A DNA stretch of 64,000 nt. It comes from Candidula unifasciata. Lineage: Eukaryota; Mollusca; Gastropoda; Stylommatophora; Geomitridae. Numbering within the stretch: position 1 is the first letter of the stretch; each line of letters begins with the position of its first letter. A program made the position numbers and the translations under genes. The DNA is taken from assembly GCA_905116865.2 (NCBI GenBank), contig CAJHNH020002042.1, positions 20,001 through 84,000 on the forward strand, given 5' to 3'. Of the stretch, positions 45,005-57,794 are shown piece by piece. The notes under the pieces are model-generated. The model worked only from the letters and a program-made list of their open reading frames with translations, ran no database searches and had not been told where the DNA came from.

Positions 45005-45230
45005 TGAGAAAAAGCTAAAAACTCAACCATGTTATCAAGACTGTTGGACGATGAAACAGCTGCATTTTCGGCGACTGGGTCGCCCATTGGCTGTCCGGGG
45101 GACGATTTCGTCGCTGGTCTGGACAGTATTTGGGTATGTCTACTTTGAAAGCATCAACACTGCGTCCTTTTCAGGGCTCTTGGTGGCGCACATAACCTAG
45201 CCACAATTATAACCTTTGAAGTTCTGAGCA
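45005..45230 (+). repeat. Repeat family G, copy 1
   Basis: gtctggacagtatttgggta, gcatcaacactgcgtc and cttttcagggctcttggtgg recur at 46460-46640 (+) and 56425-56640 (-). One frame from ATG at 45029 reads MLSRLLDDETAAF to DSIW before a GTATGT, so a lost or real first exon cannot be excluded. Confidence 0.6.
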
Positions 45231-45874
45231 AAGCATTTGAAACGGCTGCATCTTTCTTTTACGATAAAAAAAAAAGTTTTTCCTCTCCAGAATTGCAGTC
45301 CGTAGGATGAATTTCTCAAGGATACGAATATAGCCCGTACAAATGTAGAAAACCCCATTCAAACCTTGAAACCTATAGCCATACAACATAGCTATACTGA
45401 GGCACCACACAAATGACCTCGACGTGACATGTAGTCCTGTGTGGGTGGGTGTTAATGTCCTTAGTAGAAGACAAGAGCACAACCTCAACATTCCTCACCG
45501 TCTAAGCAGGCTGCAGAAGTGTAGATCCCATACATGGTGGCCTGGTCAAGGGCTCACACAATGAGTCGTTGTGTCCTATATATGCTCGCTCAATCTCACA
45601 GCAATCAAGAAATAACGTGGTTTTTTTTTTAAATATAGTATCTAAGCCTGTTATAACTGGAGTATCTATTGCAAAGCAGAAAGAAGAGGATAAAAACGGG
45701 GGGGGGGGAGGTGGAGCTTAAGCGTTTTTGGCGAAAGTGATATTATTAGAGGCATATATTTTCATGAATTATTATGATCAACATCTTGTTGTGCCATTAT
45801 ACGTCCTATAGGGCTAACAGTCTAGCCCTCCATTTCGTTCTATCGTGTTCAATTCTTTCCATTCCCTAGTTGGG

Positions 45875-46145
45875 TTTGAGGGCCCAATGTCGGGGAAAAC
45901 AAGATTAGACTCACTGCCTTCTCTAACAAGCATGTCGTAGGATTCGACTAATTGCAGGCTTCCTTTGGAGGGCATCTGCCTAAGAGGCAAGGAACCAACA
46001 ATCTGCAGTTAAGTCAGGTCTGTTAGACGGATGTGCACGCAACATTTAGATTCTAAAAAAAAAAGGCTGAAGTCCAGAGGTGGACAAACAACCAGAACTT
46101 TCCGCTGGAGTTTACAACGGATGAACGCGAGGAAGAAGAAAAATA
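45875..46145 (+). repeat. Repeat family A copy
   Basis: caagcatgtcgtaggattcg, ggcaaggaaccaacaatctg and tttccgctggagtttaca, ending gaagaagaa. Confidence 0.8.
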
Positions 46146-46187
46146 AGAAAAAGAATTCTTTCAATATCATGGAGGAATCCAGTCCAG

Positions 46188-46386
46188 CGCTACTGGACTC
46201 TCATCAAGGTTTAGTCTTTGGGGCTGTCTTAGGCGTTCTCCCTTCCACAGTCGCGCTATTGGACTCTCATCAAGGTTTAGTCTTTGGGGCTGTCTTAGGC
46301 GTTCTCCCTTCCACAGTCCCGCTATTGGACTCTCATCAAGGTTTAGTCTTTGGGGCTGTCTTAGGCGTTCTCCCTTCCACAGTCCC
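46188..46386. repeat. 65-bp tandem repeat, 3 copies
   Basis: ctggactctcatcaaggttt and gttctcccttccacagtc(c/g)c repeat three times almost without change. Confidence 0.93.
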
Positions 46387-46459
46387 CTAGTTTCACGCCT
46401 GTTTGGGATTCCCTACCCTTTTCCCCGTGATTCGCCGAGAGTAATGTGATATGCAGTCA

Positions 46460-46850
46460 TTACTTACGGCCATCGGCAACCGGGTCACCCACTGGCTCGC
46501 CGGTAGACGAATACATCAACGGTCGGGACAGTATTTGGGTCTGTCTTCTTCGATCGCAACAACACTGCAAGAGTCCTTTTCAGCGCTACTTGGTGGCGAA
46601 CAACACTAAGTCGTTTTTGTATGGCGTAAATAACCTGTTTCGTGACGAGATAAAGTTTTACGGAAAAAAAGAGGGGGGGGGGTGGTCCCACTCTTTAACC
46701 CCCAACCTGGAGGACCAACTGAAGAGAGAAGGCAAACCAGAGAGATAAATGGCGGTGGATGATATCTGCAGTAATGAACCTCAAGGGCTCGGAATGCTGA
46801 AAAAGAAGAAGATAATAACCTAGTAACAATTATAGCCATTCAGGGATCCT
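46460..46850 (+). repeat. Repeat family G, copy 2 (with about 170-200 bp extra)
   Basis: gacagtatttgggtctgtct and gtccttttcagcgctacttg as in copy 1; aataacctag and caattata resume at 46812 after unrelated sequence. Confidence 0.55.
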
Positions 46851-47564
46851 GGCTTAACGTGACGTTTTTTTTTTCTCTAGAGAAAAGCAACAAATGACTT
46901 ACGGCCAATATTTTCTTTCTTGCATTCCATCTGTTCAGATATGGCACTCACCCACACGAAAGAACCTGCACAACAGAACTAACAAAAACTATAGAAATAA
47001 CAGGAGGGTGAAAACAATAGGGGGAAAAACATAATCCACAACATATAAAAAAAAAAAAATACAAAGGAAAAAAAAAAGGGAATTTAAAAAAAAAAAAAAA
47101 ATCCCCTCCCCACTAGCAGAAAAAAACCTATTAAAAAAGAGTATATTCAAAAATCTTGTTTAGAAATAACATGGGTGTTATATTTTAGCTTCGTGTATAG
47201 TAATGTGATATTTATTGCACCACCGAGAGTAGGTTAGTTCCACAAAAATGCAGTTTCAACATGTGGATGTGAATAATTAATAACTTTAGACCGGCAAAGA
47301 CATCTACAGATGCCAGAAGAATCGATACCATTGCACCGGATTTTATCCCATACGGGTCGAGTTCTCTCTGTAAAACGGCTAGCCTCCTGATGAGAATGTT
47401 GCACAAAGCAAGAACCCCATAGCTCCAGCGACAATAACCACATATTTCCCTAAAGACTGCACTCATTAATTGAAAGTTGCTTCAACGAAACGAACCAGTG
47501 ACTTTAGAACACGATGGAAACGGCTTGACCACTTCGGCACGGTAGCCTCAAAGGGAAAGCATGC

Positions 47565-47720
47565 AATGACCTAGATTTCCATGCAGATCCAGCCTAAAAT
47601 AGTTGTCATAAGATGTTCTCAGGGGTAAAAAAGGCAGCCGGCATGGTATTATCCCAGTGAGTGCCTGGAGGTCTATAGACATATAGGGCTGGCACCAGAT
47701 ATCCCGAATGGTCGTGGAAA
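47565..47720 (+). repeat. SINE-C 3' half
   Basis: gcagatccagcctaaaatag, aaaggcagccggcatg and ggtctatagacatataggg. Confidence 0.65.
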
Positions 47721-47864
47721 TGAGTCCTTTACTTGTTTATATCTGCGATGTCCAAACTTCCAGTGACAGTGAACAAAAACAAAATAGAATTATGAGCTTA
47801 CAATTATTGGCACTCAAAGCAGAGGTTGACAGTGTAATGAGATATTTACAGAATGTAGCTGAGG

Positions 47865-48000
47865 ACATAATTGCTAGTCTTCTTCTTCTTCTTCTTCTTC
47901 TTCTTCTTCTTCAGCGATCCTTCTATCGGATAGAAAACATAATTGCTAGTCTTCTTCTTCTTCAGCGATCCTTCTATCGGAAAGAAAACATACAAGAAGT
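47865..48000. repeat. Direct duplication containing (CTT)n
   Basis: cataattgctagtcttcttc ... cagcgatccttctatcgga occurs twice; the CTT run is longer in the first copy. Confidence 0.9.
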
Positions 48001-48104
48001 CTAGTAGCCTTGATGAAAGCCACAATGCAGTAAAAAATCAGCCGGATACAGTTTACTGTGTTGGAAAATGCTTAGCATTTTCAAGAACCAAACTATCATG
48101 GAAA

Positions 48105-48215
48105 GATATAAAACCGAAGGAAAAGTAGATTTAGCGAGCTTCAGAATATAACAAAACAAACGAAAGTGAACATTGTGCAACAGAGCCTTCATCAGCACAT
48201 ACACAAATCAACAAA
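48105..48215. repeat. Repeat family H, copy 2
   Basis: gatataaaaccgaaggaaaa, gagcttcagaatataac and gagccttcatcagcacatac match 31812-31930. Confidence 0.7.
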
Positions 48216-48429
48216 CTCATACGAATACACAAAATCACGTAACTGATGTATCTCGAAGCAGCCACGATGATGTCTTGTTAGTGCAATGAAGAAACACGAG
48301 TAATCCAAAATTAAATAGCCCGGGAATGCCAAGGGCGGCAACTCAAGAAACAAAGTATCAAACCGCATACATCTCTGTGTTTGCTACACCAGAAACGTTA
48401 ACATATTTTGGGGAAGTCTGTGATATCCT

Positions 48430-48890
48430 GACCCTAGTCTAAAGATTTCTTTTTTTTGTCCTCCCTGACGGGGGTTTTCAGATGAGACGGCCACAGGCCT
48501 CTATGGGGGTTGTGGTGCGATGTACGTCCTCCACTGATCCAAACAGCTGGGTTTCCACTGAAATTCAGCTGTCCAAATCTTGAATCTTGAATGCAGAAAG
48601 CACTCAAGATAAAAAAGCAAATACTCAGTGTTCGAGGGTGCCTGCCCACATGGGCAAAGTTCTTTGTCCCCATTCTTGACATTCCTGTACATATGGCTGT
48701 TCATAATCTAATTACAATGGTATGTTGCTTTTGTTTGAACAAGGCGACTGGATCTTCTGGACTGTGTTCTCGATGGAAAGTGTTCCAATGGATTTTAGTG
48801 GACGCCCTTGATTCAAGTTATATTTTCCTCATAACCACATCCTGCATCTGGCTGTTCTGTATTGCTCCCAATTTTTGCTAAGAAGTCTGC
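48430..48890 (-). mobile_element. LINE C-terminal fragment
   Basis: Minus strand: NGDKELCPCGQAPSNTEYLL, then in another frame the GSVEDVHRT pattern typical of LINE C-termini (CxCG...H.L...GSxEDLxRT). Frameshifted. Confidence 0.7.
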
Positions 48891-48964
48891 TCTTTCATTG
48901 CCCATTAGTTTAATTTAGTTTAGTCGACGGATCAACATCATGGAACACAGATACAACCCATAAA

Positions 48965-49300
48965 TGCTCCGTTCTACTTCTAACTCAAACTTGAGTCTGA
49001 AAAACTAAGCTCAGTGCACGAACTTCGTTGCACTGACGAGGATTCTGAAATAATTTTGGATAGATTTTTAACTCCAAATTTTGCCCGGGCAGCGCCGTTA
49101 GGCTACTCTTTTCGATTTCCAAGGGATTTGTTACGTGCGCAACAATACACACGGTCGTCCGGTCTTAACAACCCAGATACCGGGGGAAATTACTAGAAGT
49201 CCATGTGAAAAACTTCTAGCCTCCACAGAGATTTGAACCCGGGACTCCAGCTCTTGAGGCGGACACAGTACCTCGAGACCACTCAGTCCTCATCCATTAG
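48965..49300 (-). mobile_element. SINE-1 copy
   Basis: Reverse complement of the 3125-3450 type: caagggatttgttacgtgcg, ctagaagtccatgtg and atttgaacccgggactcc (B box on the minus strand). Confidence 0.8.
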
Positions 49301-49494
49301 AGAACCATCTGCCTGGTCAGCTGACCCAGTTTGACTCCACAGAGATCTAAGCTTGTTGAAGTGTAGTTGCTTACCTGGGGATACAATACACTGCTAGTGA
49401 GTTATGGACACATGTTCCAGGGCTGATCAAATTGAGAAGAGAGCAATGAGAGGTGAAGACACCGATTAGAGGTGAAGAGAGATGAAGACAGTGA

Positions 49495-50775
49495 TCTACA
49501 GCACAGCTTTGGAGACACTAGGACCGGTCACGAGAAAACACCAGAATTGGTTTGACGAGAACAAAGAAGGACTCCAGTAATATTCGAAAAACTGTTCAAA
49601 CCAAACTTCGACAGATACGAGACTTTGGCTAAGCAATAAAACAGATGAGATTCAGCGTTTTTTGTACAGGCATGATATGAAAAATTTATATGATGCTTTA
49701 AGAACTGTAAATGGACCTAAGCCACCACAATCCTGTCCCATTCTCAGCAAAGATGGAACTACACTACTCACTGATAATGATGCAATCCTAAAACGTTGGA
49801 CTGAACACTTCAATGACATCCTGAACCTGCAGTCATCCATAAACGAAGAAGCTGTAAACGGTTTGCCCCAGGTCACTATGAATGCAGCCATATATCTCCT
49901 GGAGACCATAACAAGCCATTGATCAGCTGTCTAGTGGCGAAGCTCCTGGTCTTGATGCGATACCCGCAGAGGTTTTTGAAGAAGGTAGTGATATCGTCAC
50001 TGAGAAATTACACGAAATATTCCAACTTATATGGTAGCAAGAAATACTGCCACTTTAATCTCAAAGATCGGCAGAAAGTTCGGCAGACTTTATACCAGCA
50101 TCTGGAGTGGTATCTCCCTAATGACCAAGCTTAAAGCTGTAAAAGAGCTGTAATTCTTCCAGTACTACTCTAAGCTTGTGAAACGTGGACGGTGTATCAG
50201 CGCCATGCTAAAAAGTTGAATCAGTTTCAGATAACATGCCTCAGAAAGCTGCTCAAAATCAAATGGCAAGAGAAGGATCCTAAATACTGGGGTTCTTGAT
50301 AGGGAAAACCTGCTTAGCATCCATAAAATACTGAAGAATTATTAGCTGCGTTGGGCTGGTCACCTAGCCCGCATGCCAGACTATTGCCACCCAAAAAAGA
50401 GTATTTTATGGTGAGCTTCAGCTATGAAGCGGTCCCAGGGAGGACAGAAAAAGTGCTATAAGGACACTCATACAACTGCTCTCAACTCTTTTGGCATCAA
50501 CATTGGTGGCTGCTGCACAAGACTGTTCTGGATGGCCTACATCCCTCAGGCATGATGCCTCAGCCTGCCAGGCAGCAGAGGTTGCACAGGGAGAGAAACG
50601 GAAGTGGACTAAGAAAGAACCATATCGCTAATCCCACACCTACTGCAGTTTTAACCTGTTGTCCGCACTGCTCAGAAACTTTACAGGTTGATATTGGACT
50701 AATCAGCCACCCTTATACTCATAATAATTGATCATTACTACTTTGGATGAGAAGTGGTCTTCATCTATTGTGATT
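49495..50775 (+). mobile_element. Internally deleted LINE at the edge of a 19-bp minisatellite
   Basis: LYDALRTVNGPKPPQS and TEHFNDILNLQSSINEEAVN, then SSGEAPGLDAIPAEVFEEGS (start of the RT domain). A jump follows to the C-terminus with LRWAGHLARMPDY and the CCPHCSETLQVDIGLISHP zinc-finger tail. The RT catalytic core is missing. Minisatellite-type words (agaggtgaagac) lie on both sides. Confidence 0.85.
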
Positions 50776-50789
50776 TACAAACAATACAA

Positions 50790-51545
50790 GAGGTGAAGAC
50801 TGATAACAGGTGAGGATAGCACTGAGAGATGAAGACAATTATAGAGGTGAAGATAGTGATGAGGTGAAGACAGTGATGAGAGGTGAAGACTGATAAGAGG
50901 TGAGGATAGCACTGAGAGATGAAGACAATTATTGAGGTGAAGATAGTGATGAGAGGTGAAAACAGTGATGACAGGTGAAGACAGTGATAAGAGGTGAAGA
51001 CAGTGATGAGAGGTGAGGACAGTGATGAGAGGTGAAGACAGTGATGAGAGGTGAAGACAGTGATGAGAGGTGAAGACAGTGATGATAGGTGAAGATAGTG
51101 ATGATAGGTGAAGACAGTGATGAGAGGTGAGGACAGTGATGATAGGTGAGGACAGTGATGATAGGTGAAGATAGTGATGATAGATGAAGACAGTGATGAT
51201 AGGTGAAGACAGTGATGAGAGGTGAAGACAGTGATGAGAGGTGAAGATAGTGATGATAGGTGAGGACAGTGATGATAGGTGAAGAACAGTGATGAGAGGT
51301 GAAGACAGTGATGAGAGGTGAAGATAGTGATGATAGGTGAAGACAGTGATGATAGGTGAAGACAGTGATGATAAGTGAAGACAGTGATGAGAGGTGAAGA
51401 CAGTGATGAGAGGTGAGGACAGTGATGATAGGTGAAGACAGTGATGAGAGGTGAGGACAGTGATGATAGGTGAAGACAGTGATGAGAGGTGAGGACAGTG
51501 AAAAAAGGTGAACACAGTGATGAGAGGTGAACACATTGAAGAGAT
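50790..51545. repeat. 19-bp minisatellite, about 40 copies
   Basis: Unit gatgagaggtgaagacagt with a/g and ag/ta variants. The 250-aa ORFs on the minus strand are repeat translations in two frames and not genes. Confidence 0.95.
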
Positions 51546-51549
51546 CTGA

Positions 51550-52400
51550 AGGCAGCAATAAGAAATGAAGACAGTAATAAAGGATGATGAGAGTGAGATC
51601 TGAAGTCAGCAAAGAGAAGTAAAGACAGTAATGAGAATTACAGTGCAAGTATGCATTTCTCCAGATGGTATCAAACAACATACTCGGCGTTACCTGACTG
51701 AAGCATCATGACCGGTGGCAATTTTAAAAAAAACAAAATCAGAAAGAACAAAACATACAGTATATATATATATTACTATGATTTAATTCAATATGACTGA
51801 TTCACAAAAACAATATAGCAGAACTAGAGTATTGTCATAACAGAAGAATCTCAAGACAGAAAGAATAAACCAATCCAAGATGGATATCTACAAACAAACA
51901 AAATGGCAGCAGTATGCAATATACAAATAAATGTATGAAATCAAATGGAAGACACAATAGCTATGCTAGCATACAAACTGTAAATTTGCAGACATAGCAT
52001 GCTCTACAAGCGTACATATGTACGAGATCCATTTGTAAATTGAACACAGAATATCTGCAGTCATGTATTTAAAAAAATGCAGTAGTCAAACTGTGTATAT
52101 AAATGTATATGATAATGTTATCAGTTAATGTTAGAACTTCACAAAAAATGGGTCAATCCATATTTGCTCCATTCCCGTCCTAGTCTCACATACACACAAA
52201 ATGCTCATCGATCTCATAAGAAAATGTCAAACAGCAGTTCCAGTGAAATACTACAGCCTGCACATTTATTAAATGCATAAGTCAGTGATCAGAGGTGCCA
52301 ACACCCACAGTCTGTCATTAGAACTACAGTTCACAGTTAATGGAAGCTATAATCACAGGAAACCAGCGTGTATATCAATAGTTAATTAATCAGTTAGAAT
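51550..52400. other. AT-rich, no gene recognised
   Basis: No coding signal, no recognised repeat; a short (ta)n near 51761-51772. Confidence 0.45.
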
Positions 52401-52830
52401 GTTGAGTGTTGAATTAAGAATTGACATCACAGCAATCGGGACACTCCCATAAGCACTCCGTACTTCAGCAGCAAGTGAAGAGTTCCAAATCTGAAGGCAC
52501 CAGTACCTGTCTGATTGTATATCTGTCTTATCCTTCCCCTGGTAACTCCTCGCAGCGTCATTTTCCTCAGACTATAATGATTTACCTGCGCTTCTGCACT
52601 GTTCACTCATTCCCAAAGGGCCCTCACAATATCAAGCTTGTCATACATGATGGTGCACAGCCGGTAGTCTATCTGAGTGCTCATTTCCCACCAGCATAAC
52701 CTGGAGAAAATATCCAAAGGATGCTAACTACCTGGGACCTCTGAAGTGATGCTTGCCACTCTGCACGAAGCATGCTTGTCTTTAACTTTCTCAACATGCT
52801 CTGTGAGTCAGTTACAATCACAGCATGTGT
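52400..52830 (+). repeat. Repeat family B copy (long form)
   Basis: gaattgacatcacagcaatc, ggagaaaatatccaaaggat and gatgcttgccactctgcac. Confidence 0.75.
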
Positions 52831-53009
52831 GTACAGCTGATTCTCAGGCCAGTGGAAGGCAGCAGAGATAGCTAGTTAGTTAAAGTATTCACATCCCCTC
52901 CTCAGTACAACCTCTAGCATGTAATGGCCAACACCAATTCTGTACTGGTTTATTCTTCTTCTTTGGCTTCCTGCATTATGCTGGTCTTGTCTCAACATTT
53001 GTCATTGCA

Positions 53010-53215
53010 TATCAATGAATGAATGACTCAAGAACTGACACTACTGGTCTCAGGGCATTCTCACAATTGCTCTGTCATCTTTTTCAGTAGCCAAATGAAG
53101 AGTTCCCATACTGATATGCCAGGTGTAAACCGATTAAAAGTCTCCTGATCTTCTCCCTCAAAGACCAAGTAGACCCTTTGCTCACTCTCAGCTGAATCAG
53201 TCTCTCAAGGTATTC
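53010..53215 (+). repeat. Repeat family B copy (short form)
   Basis: gaactgacactactggtctc, ttttcagtagccaaatgaag and gtaaaccgattaaaagtctc. It is the closest unexpanded relative of 39365-40030. Confidence 0.7.
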
Positions 53216-53225
53216 TATATCAGTG

Positions 53226-53327
<102 letters not shown>

Positions 53328-53339
53328 CACTTTGAGAAA

Positions 53340-54320
53340 CAGGCAATGTCTGGTGTGTGGTAGGCTCTTTGCTGTGAGTCCCAAACACCAAATAAGACGT
53401 TCTTGTTCCTTTTAACTTTGGTTAGACTACACCTGCTGACTAAACTAATAGACTACACCTACAGGTATCTGGTTTCTTTACTGAACATTTATCCCCTTCA
53501 AAAGGCTTGCACTTGTAAGAACAGTGCCTTACCCAAAATAGAATGCAGGGGAAACTACTAGTTGCAGCTGTCAAAGGTGCCCTATTTATGACTTCCTTAA
53601 AGGCTGAACAGGGTATGTGAATTCCATCTTATTGGATTACCATCAAGGATGCAACTTTTGAAATCACAGGGGTGGTCGGATCATCAGGTAGAAACTTGGA
53701 GAAGGAAAAACAGAGAGACAGGCATTCATTGATTTATCATAGCACTTCTTCACTTCCCCCAGTCCCACATCCGTCCACCCACCCTCACCCATATATGCAT
53801 ACACACGCCTGCAGTGACAATTATGTGGTTGAAACAGTAAACATGTTAAAATATTTAATTACCAAAAAAAAAAAAAAAAAAAAAAGGAAAATGCATAATT
53901 AACCACAAATAATGCATGATAAAGAATAAGTAACATAACACTATTATGTAATATAAACAGAAATATACAAAAAAAAGTAATACATGAAATTATACATAAG
54001 AAATAAAATATTTCTAAAACATAATACAATGCATATTACCAACAAACATGGTATTTTCCGTAAAACAGGTGGTATATAACAAACAACAAATTGTATAATA
54101 AAAAAAAAAATTTATACCATGGTAAATTACATACACAGAAACATGAAATACATAATAAATATTAAAAACAACAAAAACAAAGGAATACACAACGTATGTA
54201 ATAAGTATGTAATATATAATAGAGTAGCATTGTAGTCCTGGGTCCAAAACCTCTCAAAGTGGGATTTGTGAATACATGGCTCTGAGGTCAATCCATCATT
54301 GTAGCATTTTCTGGAAGAAC
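53340..54320. other. No gene recognised
   Basis: Unique-looking sequence, then an AT-rich part with an A-run at 53865-53885. No coding signal. Confidence 0.45.
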
Positions 54321-54329
54321 TATGATCAT

Positions 54330-54840
54330 TCTAAAGCTTCTTCTTCTCTTCTTCCTGTTCTCTGGCTCTAAACTCCAGCCCAAAGTTATGGTTGTTCATG
54401 CACCTCTGAACTTAAGTTGTTCAGGAACTTGAATGTTGCATGTACATCTGTTTTACAAATCTAGCTTAACTGTTCAGCACCCCTTTTTTTGTGAGAAAGA
54501 AGCAACTGACTGCATTAAGGTATGTTCTGAGCCAACAAAGTCAAAATAGAACAGGAAATATGTAGTACATAATATATTACAGAAAATTATATATTTCTGG
54601 TTTTATGTCGGCCCTGTTGGTTGTTTAATTAGCCTGTTGTTAAGTCAGTTAATTAAAAAGTGCTTGAAACATTAGGCTGTGTTTTTGCCTGCCTTTTCCT
54701 TTCCCTCCAATAAGCTCTCCAGTCATATTCAAGTTGATTCTCCAGTCTCCCCATGCGGGTTCCAGGGCCCTGTTTTGGAAGGAACAAGAATAAACCCACT
54801 GCTCCTTTACAAGTCTGTCGTAAAAGGGGACTAATGAAAG
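54330..54840. repeat. Repeat family A pieces (two, opposite orientation)
   Basis: 54335-54480 matches the tail half on the minus strand (cttcttctcttcttcc, atctgttttacaaatc). 54740-54835 matches the outer half on the plus strand (gggttccagggccctgtttt, aataaacccactgc). Confidence 0.6.
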
Positions 54841-56420
54841 TTTTGCTAACACTTGATGTTTTGGGAGAGAAAGGCATAGATACTGCAGCTTTGCTGTAAA
54901 ACAATATAACATACCAACCACCATTTTAAGGGTGAGCAACAAAAACAGCAACACAAAAATAAAAGAATACCTGCTCACTAAAGAAATAGATATTATTCCA
55001 AGAAACACTCAGGTATAATATTAACTTTATGCAATACAGACCTGTTCTTCACACTTTCTCAGTCTGATCTAGGTCAGAGGAGTGTCATGTTGTACTGCTT
55101 TCTTCGAAAAGAGTCTCTCGTGTGACCTAGGTTGTGATAAGGGGTGGGGGGTGGGGGGGGGGGGGGGGTTGTTTAGGGCCAGTTTTACATGTTCTAGAGT
55201 CATTTTAAACTATGTCGTCATGTAGTATAGAATATGTGACATCAGAGCTGATGTAACTGAAGGGAGGACAATGTGACATCCCTCTGAAGAAGAAGAGTCT
55301 GAGAAAGCATGAATAAAAGGTCAGGTAGTGTATACATGGGCCTGGAAATGTGAACAGGACACACAATACTTATTGATAACATGTGTTTACAAAGGCGTAA
55401 AGTTTTTTAACATTATAATAGCTTCATGTTATGAGGTGACCATTTCACTTCATCATTACCTTTACTTCCTGAGCTTTAAGTTTAGGCACAGCATCCAAAA
55501 ATGTGTATAGTAAATATAACATATGACTCACAAATAAATCGTCACCATAAATCATGAAATAACTAATTAGCAGAAATGAAGACAGAGATTTGCATGGGTG
55601 CATCATATCAAGAAACTGCCTGAGAACTCTTTCTGTCCCGGAACGCTAAAAGAGTGGGTCATCAATCTGTGGGAATTATGGAACAAATTCATTGTTACTG
55701 TGAGTCACTTACTCCATGTTCTTTCCTTTTTGCTTGAATCACTTCATTTTCTAATTCCCTTCTCTAATTTTTTTTTGGGGGGGGCTACTGTTATTCTTGA
55801 CCCTGTGGGTTCCAGTGCAAAATCATCCTACTTAAAGGTTTCTAGTTTTCTTAAGGTACATCATATCCATCACCAGCATCTTTTCCTCACCTCCTGACTC
55901 ACTGGAATTTGTTTATTGGTAGTTCTCTCCCAAAGTTCTAGAAAAGTGTTTATGTCAAAATTCCCTATTCTCACAGGCACCAGTTATTAAATGTTCAACA
56001 TCAAGATGCAACAATAGCTTCAGCAACATATTTTGAAGACCTTTGGATGCTGAGAAACTTTCAAAATATCTATATGTTTTTTAATGTTAAGTGATCATGA
56101 AAACAATATAGTATTTTAAAAGTTAGTTGGTTAGTTGATTAGTCAACAGATCATCCTCACTGCACATTGAGACAGTCCATAAGTGCCCCAAACCCCTCTT
56201 CCGTAGATCCCACAGTTGTTGAGGACACAAGTTTTATAATGATGTATTTTATTTTCTTTGGCTACTTGCAAAGCACTCTTTGTCTGCCTACACCCCTTTT
56301 TAAACTGTTTTTTTTTCAGTCTGAACTTGGCCACAGATGTGCAGTCATATTTTCAAAGTAGCAACATGTTCACAGTGTACAGGTGCTTCTCCAACAAATT
56401 ACCACGTTCAGCCAGCATCC
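54840..56420. other. No gene recognised
   Basis: AT-rich with a G-run at about 55143-55169. No coding signal on either strand. Confidence 0.45.
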
Positions 56421-56424
56421 CTAA

Positions 56425-56640
56425 AGGGGGAGCTTTAAGTTATAATTGTGACCTGGTTATGTGTGCCATATAAAATGACTTAGCACTGCACGCCACCAAG
56501 AGCCCTGAAAAGGACCCCTTTAGTGTTGATGCGATCAAAGGAGACAGATCCAAATACTGTCCTGACTGGCGACAAAGTCATCTACCAGCGAGACAATTGA
56601 TGACCTGGTCGCAGATCTTGATGTCCAGAACATGTTCAGA
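56425..56640 (-). repeat. Repeat family G, copy 3
   Basis: ccaccaagagccctgaaaag and ccaaatactgtcctgactgg are the reverse complement of copies 1 and 2. Confidence 0.6.
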
Positions 56641-56689
56641 TATTTAAAAACAAAACGATACTTTTATAATCCTCTTCTATTTCTACTTT

Positions 56690-56920
56690 ATCAGGGTCAC
56701 CTGCTGTAAACTACAGCTGAAAGTTCTGGTTGTTCATCTACCTTTGGACTTTTACCTAGTTCCAGATCTGGAGTTTTGTGTGCACAGCCATCTTACAAAT
56801 CTGGCTTATGAGTGTGAAGACTGTTAGTTCCCGGCTTCTCAGGTAAATACACTCTAATATCAATGGAAACATCCCTACCGACTTTTACAACATGCTTGTT
56901 CAGGGTTCTAGAACCCACAG
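56690..56920 (-). repeat. Repeat family A copy
   Basis: ctggttgttcatctaccttt and gactgttagttcccggcttc in family order. Confidence 0.75.
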
Positions 56921-57102
56921 TGGAAACCTTTATAATTAAACCAAAAATGAATGAATACGTAGTTATATTTTTCATGTAAAATTACTTCTGCAACATCAAA
57001 TTTAAAATGTAAAGAAAATGGTCACCTAAAATGGCATTTAAAAAAAAAAAAGTGAAGACCTTTCTACAATGTAAAGTAATTCAAAATAATATTTTCCTTA
57101 CG

Positions 57103-57408
57103 CAAATTTAAATAATGAGGACACAATCAATACATTGCACAATTTATTGCCTGGTATGTTTTGTTGCATCTCATCAGGTGCATTAATACAGATTTAAATC
57201 AGGATATAATGAAACATAAAAATGAAACTTTTTCTGCTTCAATACATAAATGACAGTGTAATTAATATATTTCAGTGCAAATTTTTCATTTTTATGCTTT
57301 ATTATATGCTGATTTAAACCTGTAGTTAAAACACCTGAGGAGATACAAAAATATGCCAGGCAATAAATTGTGCAATGCATTGACTGTGTTAGCACTATTT
57401 AAATGTAA
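57103..57408. repeat. Large imperfect inverted repeat (arms about 125 bp, loop about 45 bp)
   Basis: Left arm 57103-57230 (cattgcacaatttattgcct, gatttaaatcaggatataat) pairs with right arm 57276-57408 (aggcaataaattgtgcaatg, attatatgctgatttaaa). AT-rich, no ORF. Could be a foldback element or form a long hairpin RNA. Confidence 0.85.
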
Positions 57409-57794
57409 AGTAACTTACAAGTAAGTAAAGTAAAGAACATAACATGTCTGCATGTAATGATATTTTCATGCAAAAAACACTCCTGAATTCAAAGTGCAGA
57501 CAAGATATACAGACAATTTCACACGAAAACATATTTTTATTGTAAAGATTACAATGTAAGGCTACTAGAAAAGTGTAAAGAACTGTCGATATCTCAAGGT
57601 ATTTTACATGTCATGAACATTTTTATGCCATATTATAACTGTAAAGAAACTGCCCACATTACGTATTTTTAAAAGAAAATAAATCTCCAGATGTCAAAAC
57701 ATTTTACATGGAAAAAATATTGTTATTATGATATTCTAAATGTAAATAAAATACGCTGATAAAATATTTTAAATAAAAAGAGAATACTGAGATG

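Noticed and set aside
44895..45200. 101-aa plus-strand ORF (MTLALFSVIS...)
   Set aside because: Wrong frame relative to the frame conserved among repeat G copies; no domain.
50775..51681. Two minus-strand ORFs of about 250 aa, rich in SSLSSPLIT and HHCLHL
   Set aside because: A 19-bp unit shifts frame every copy; both ORFs are repeat read-through.
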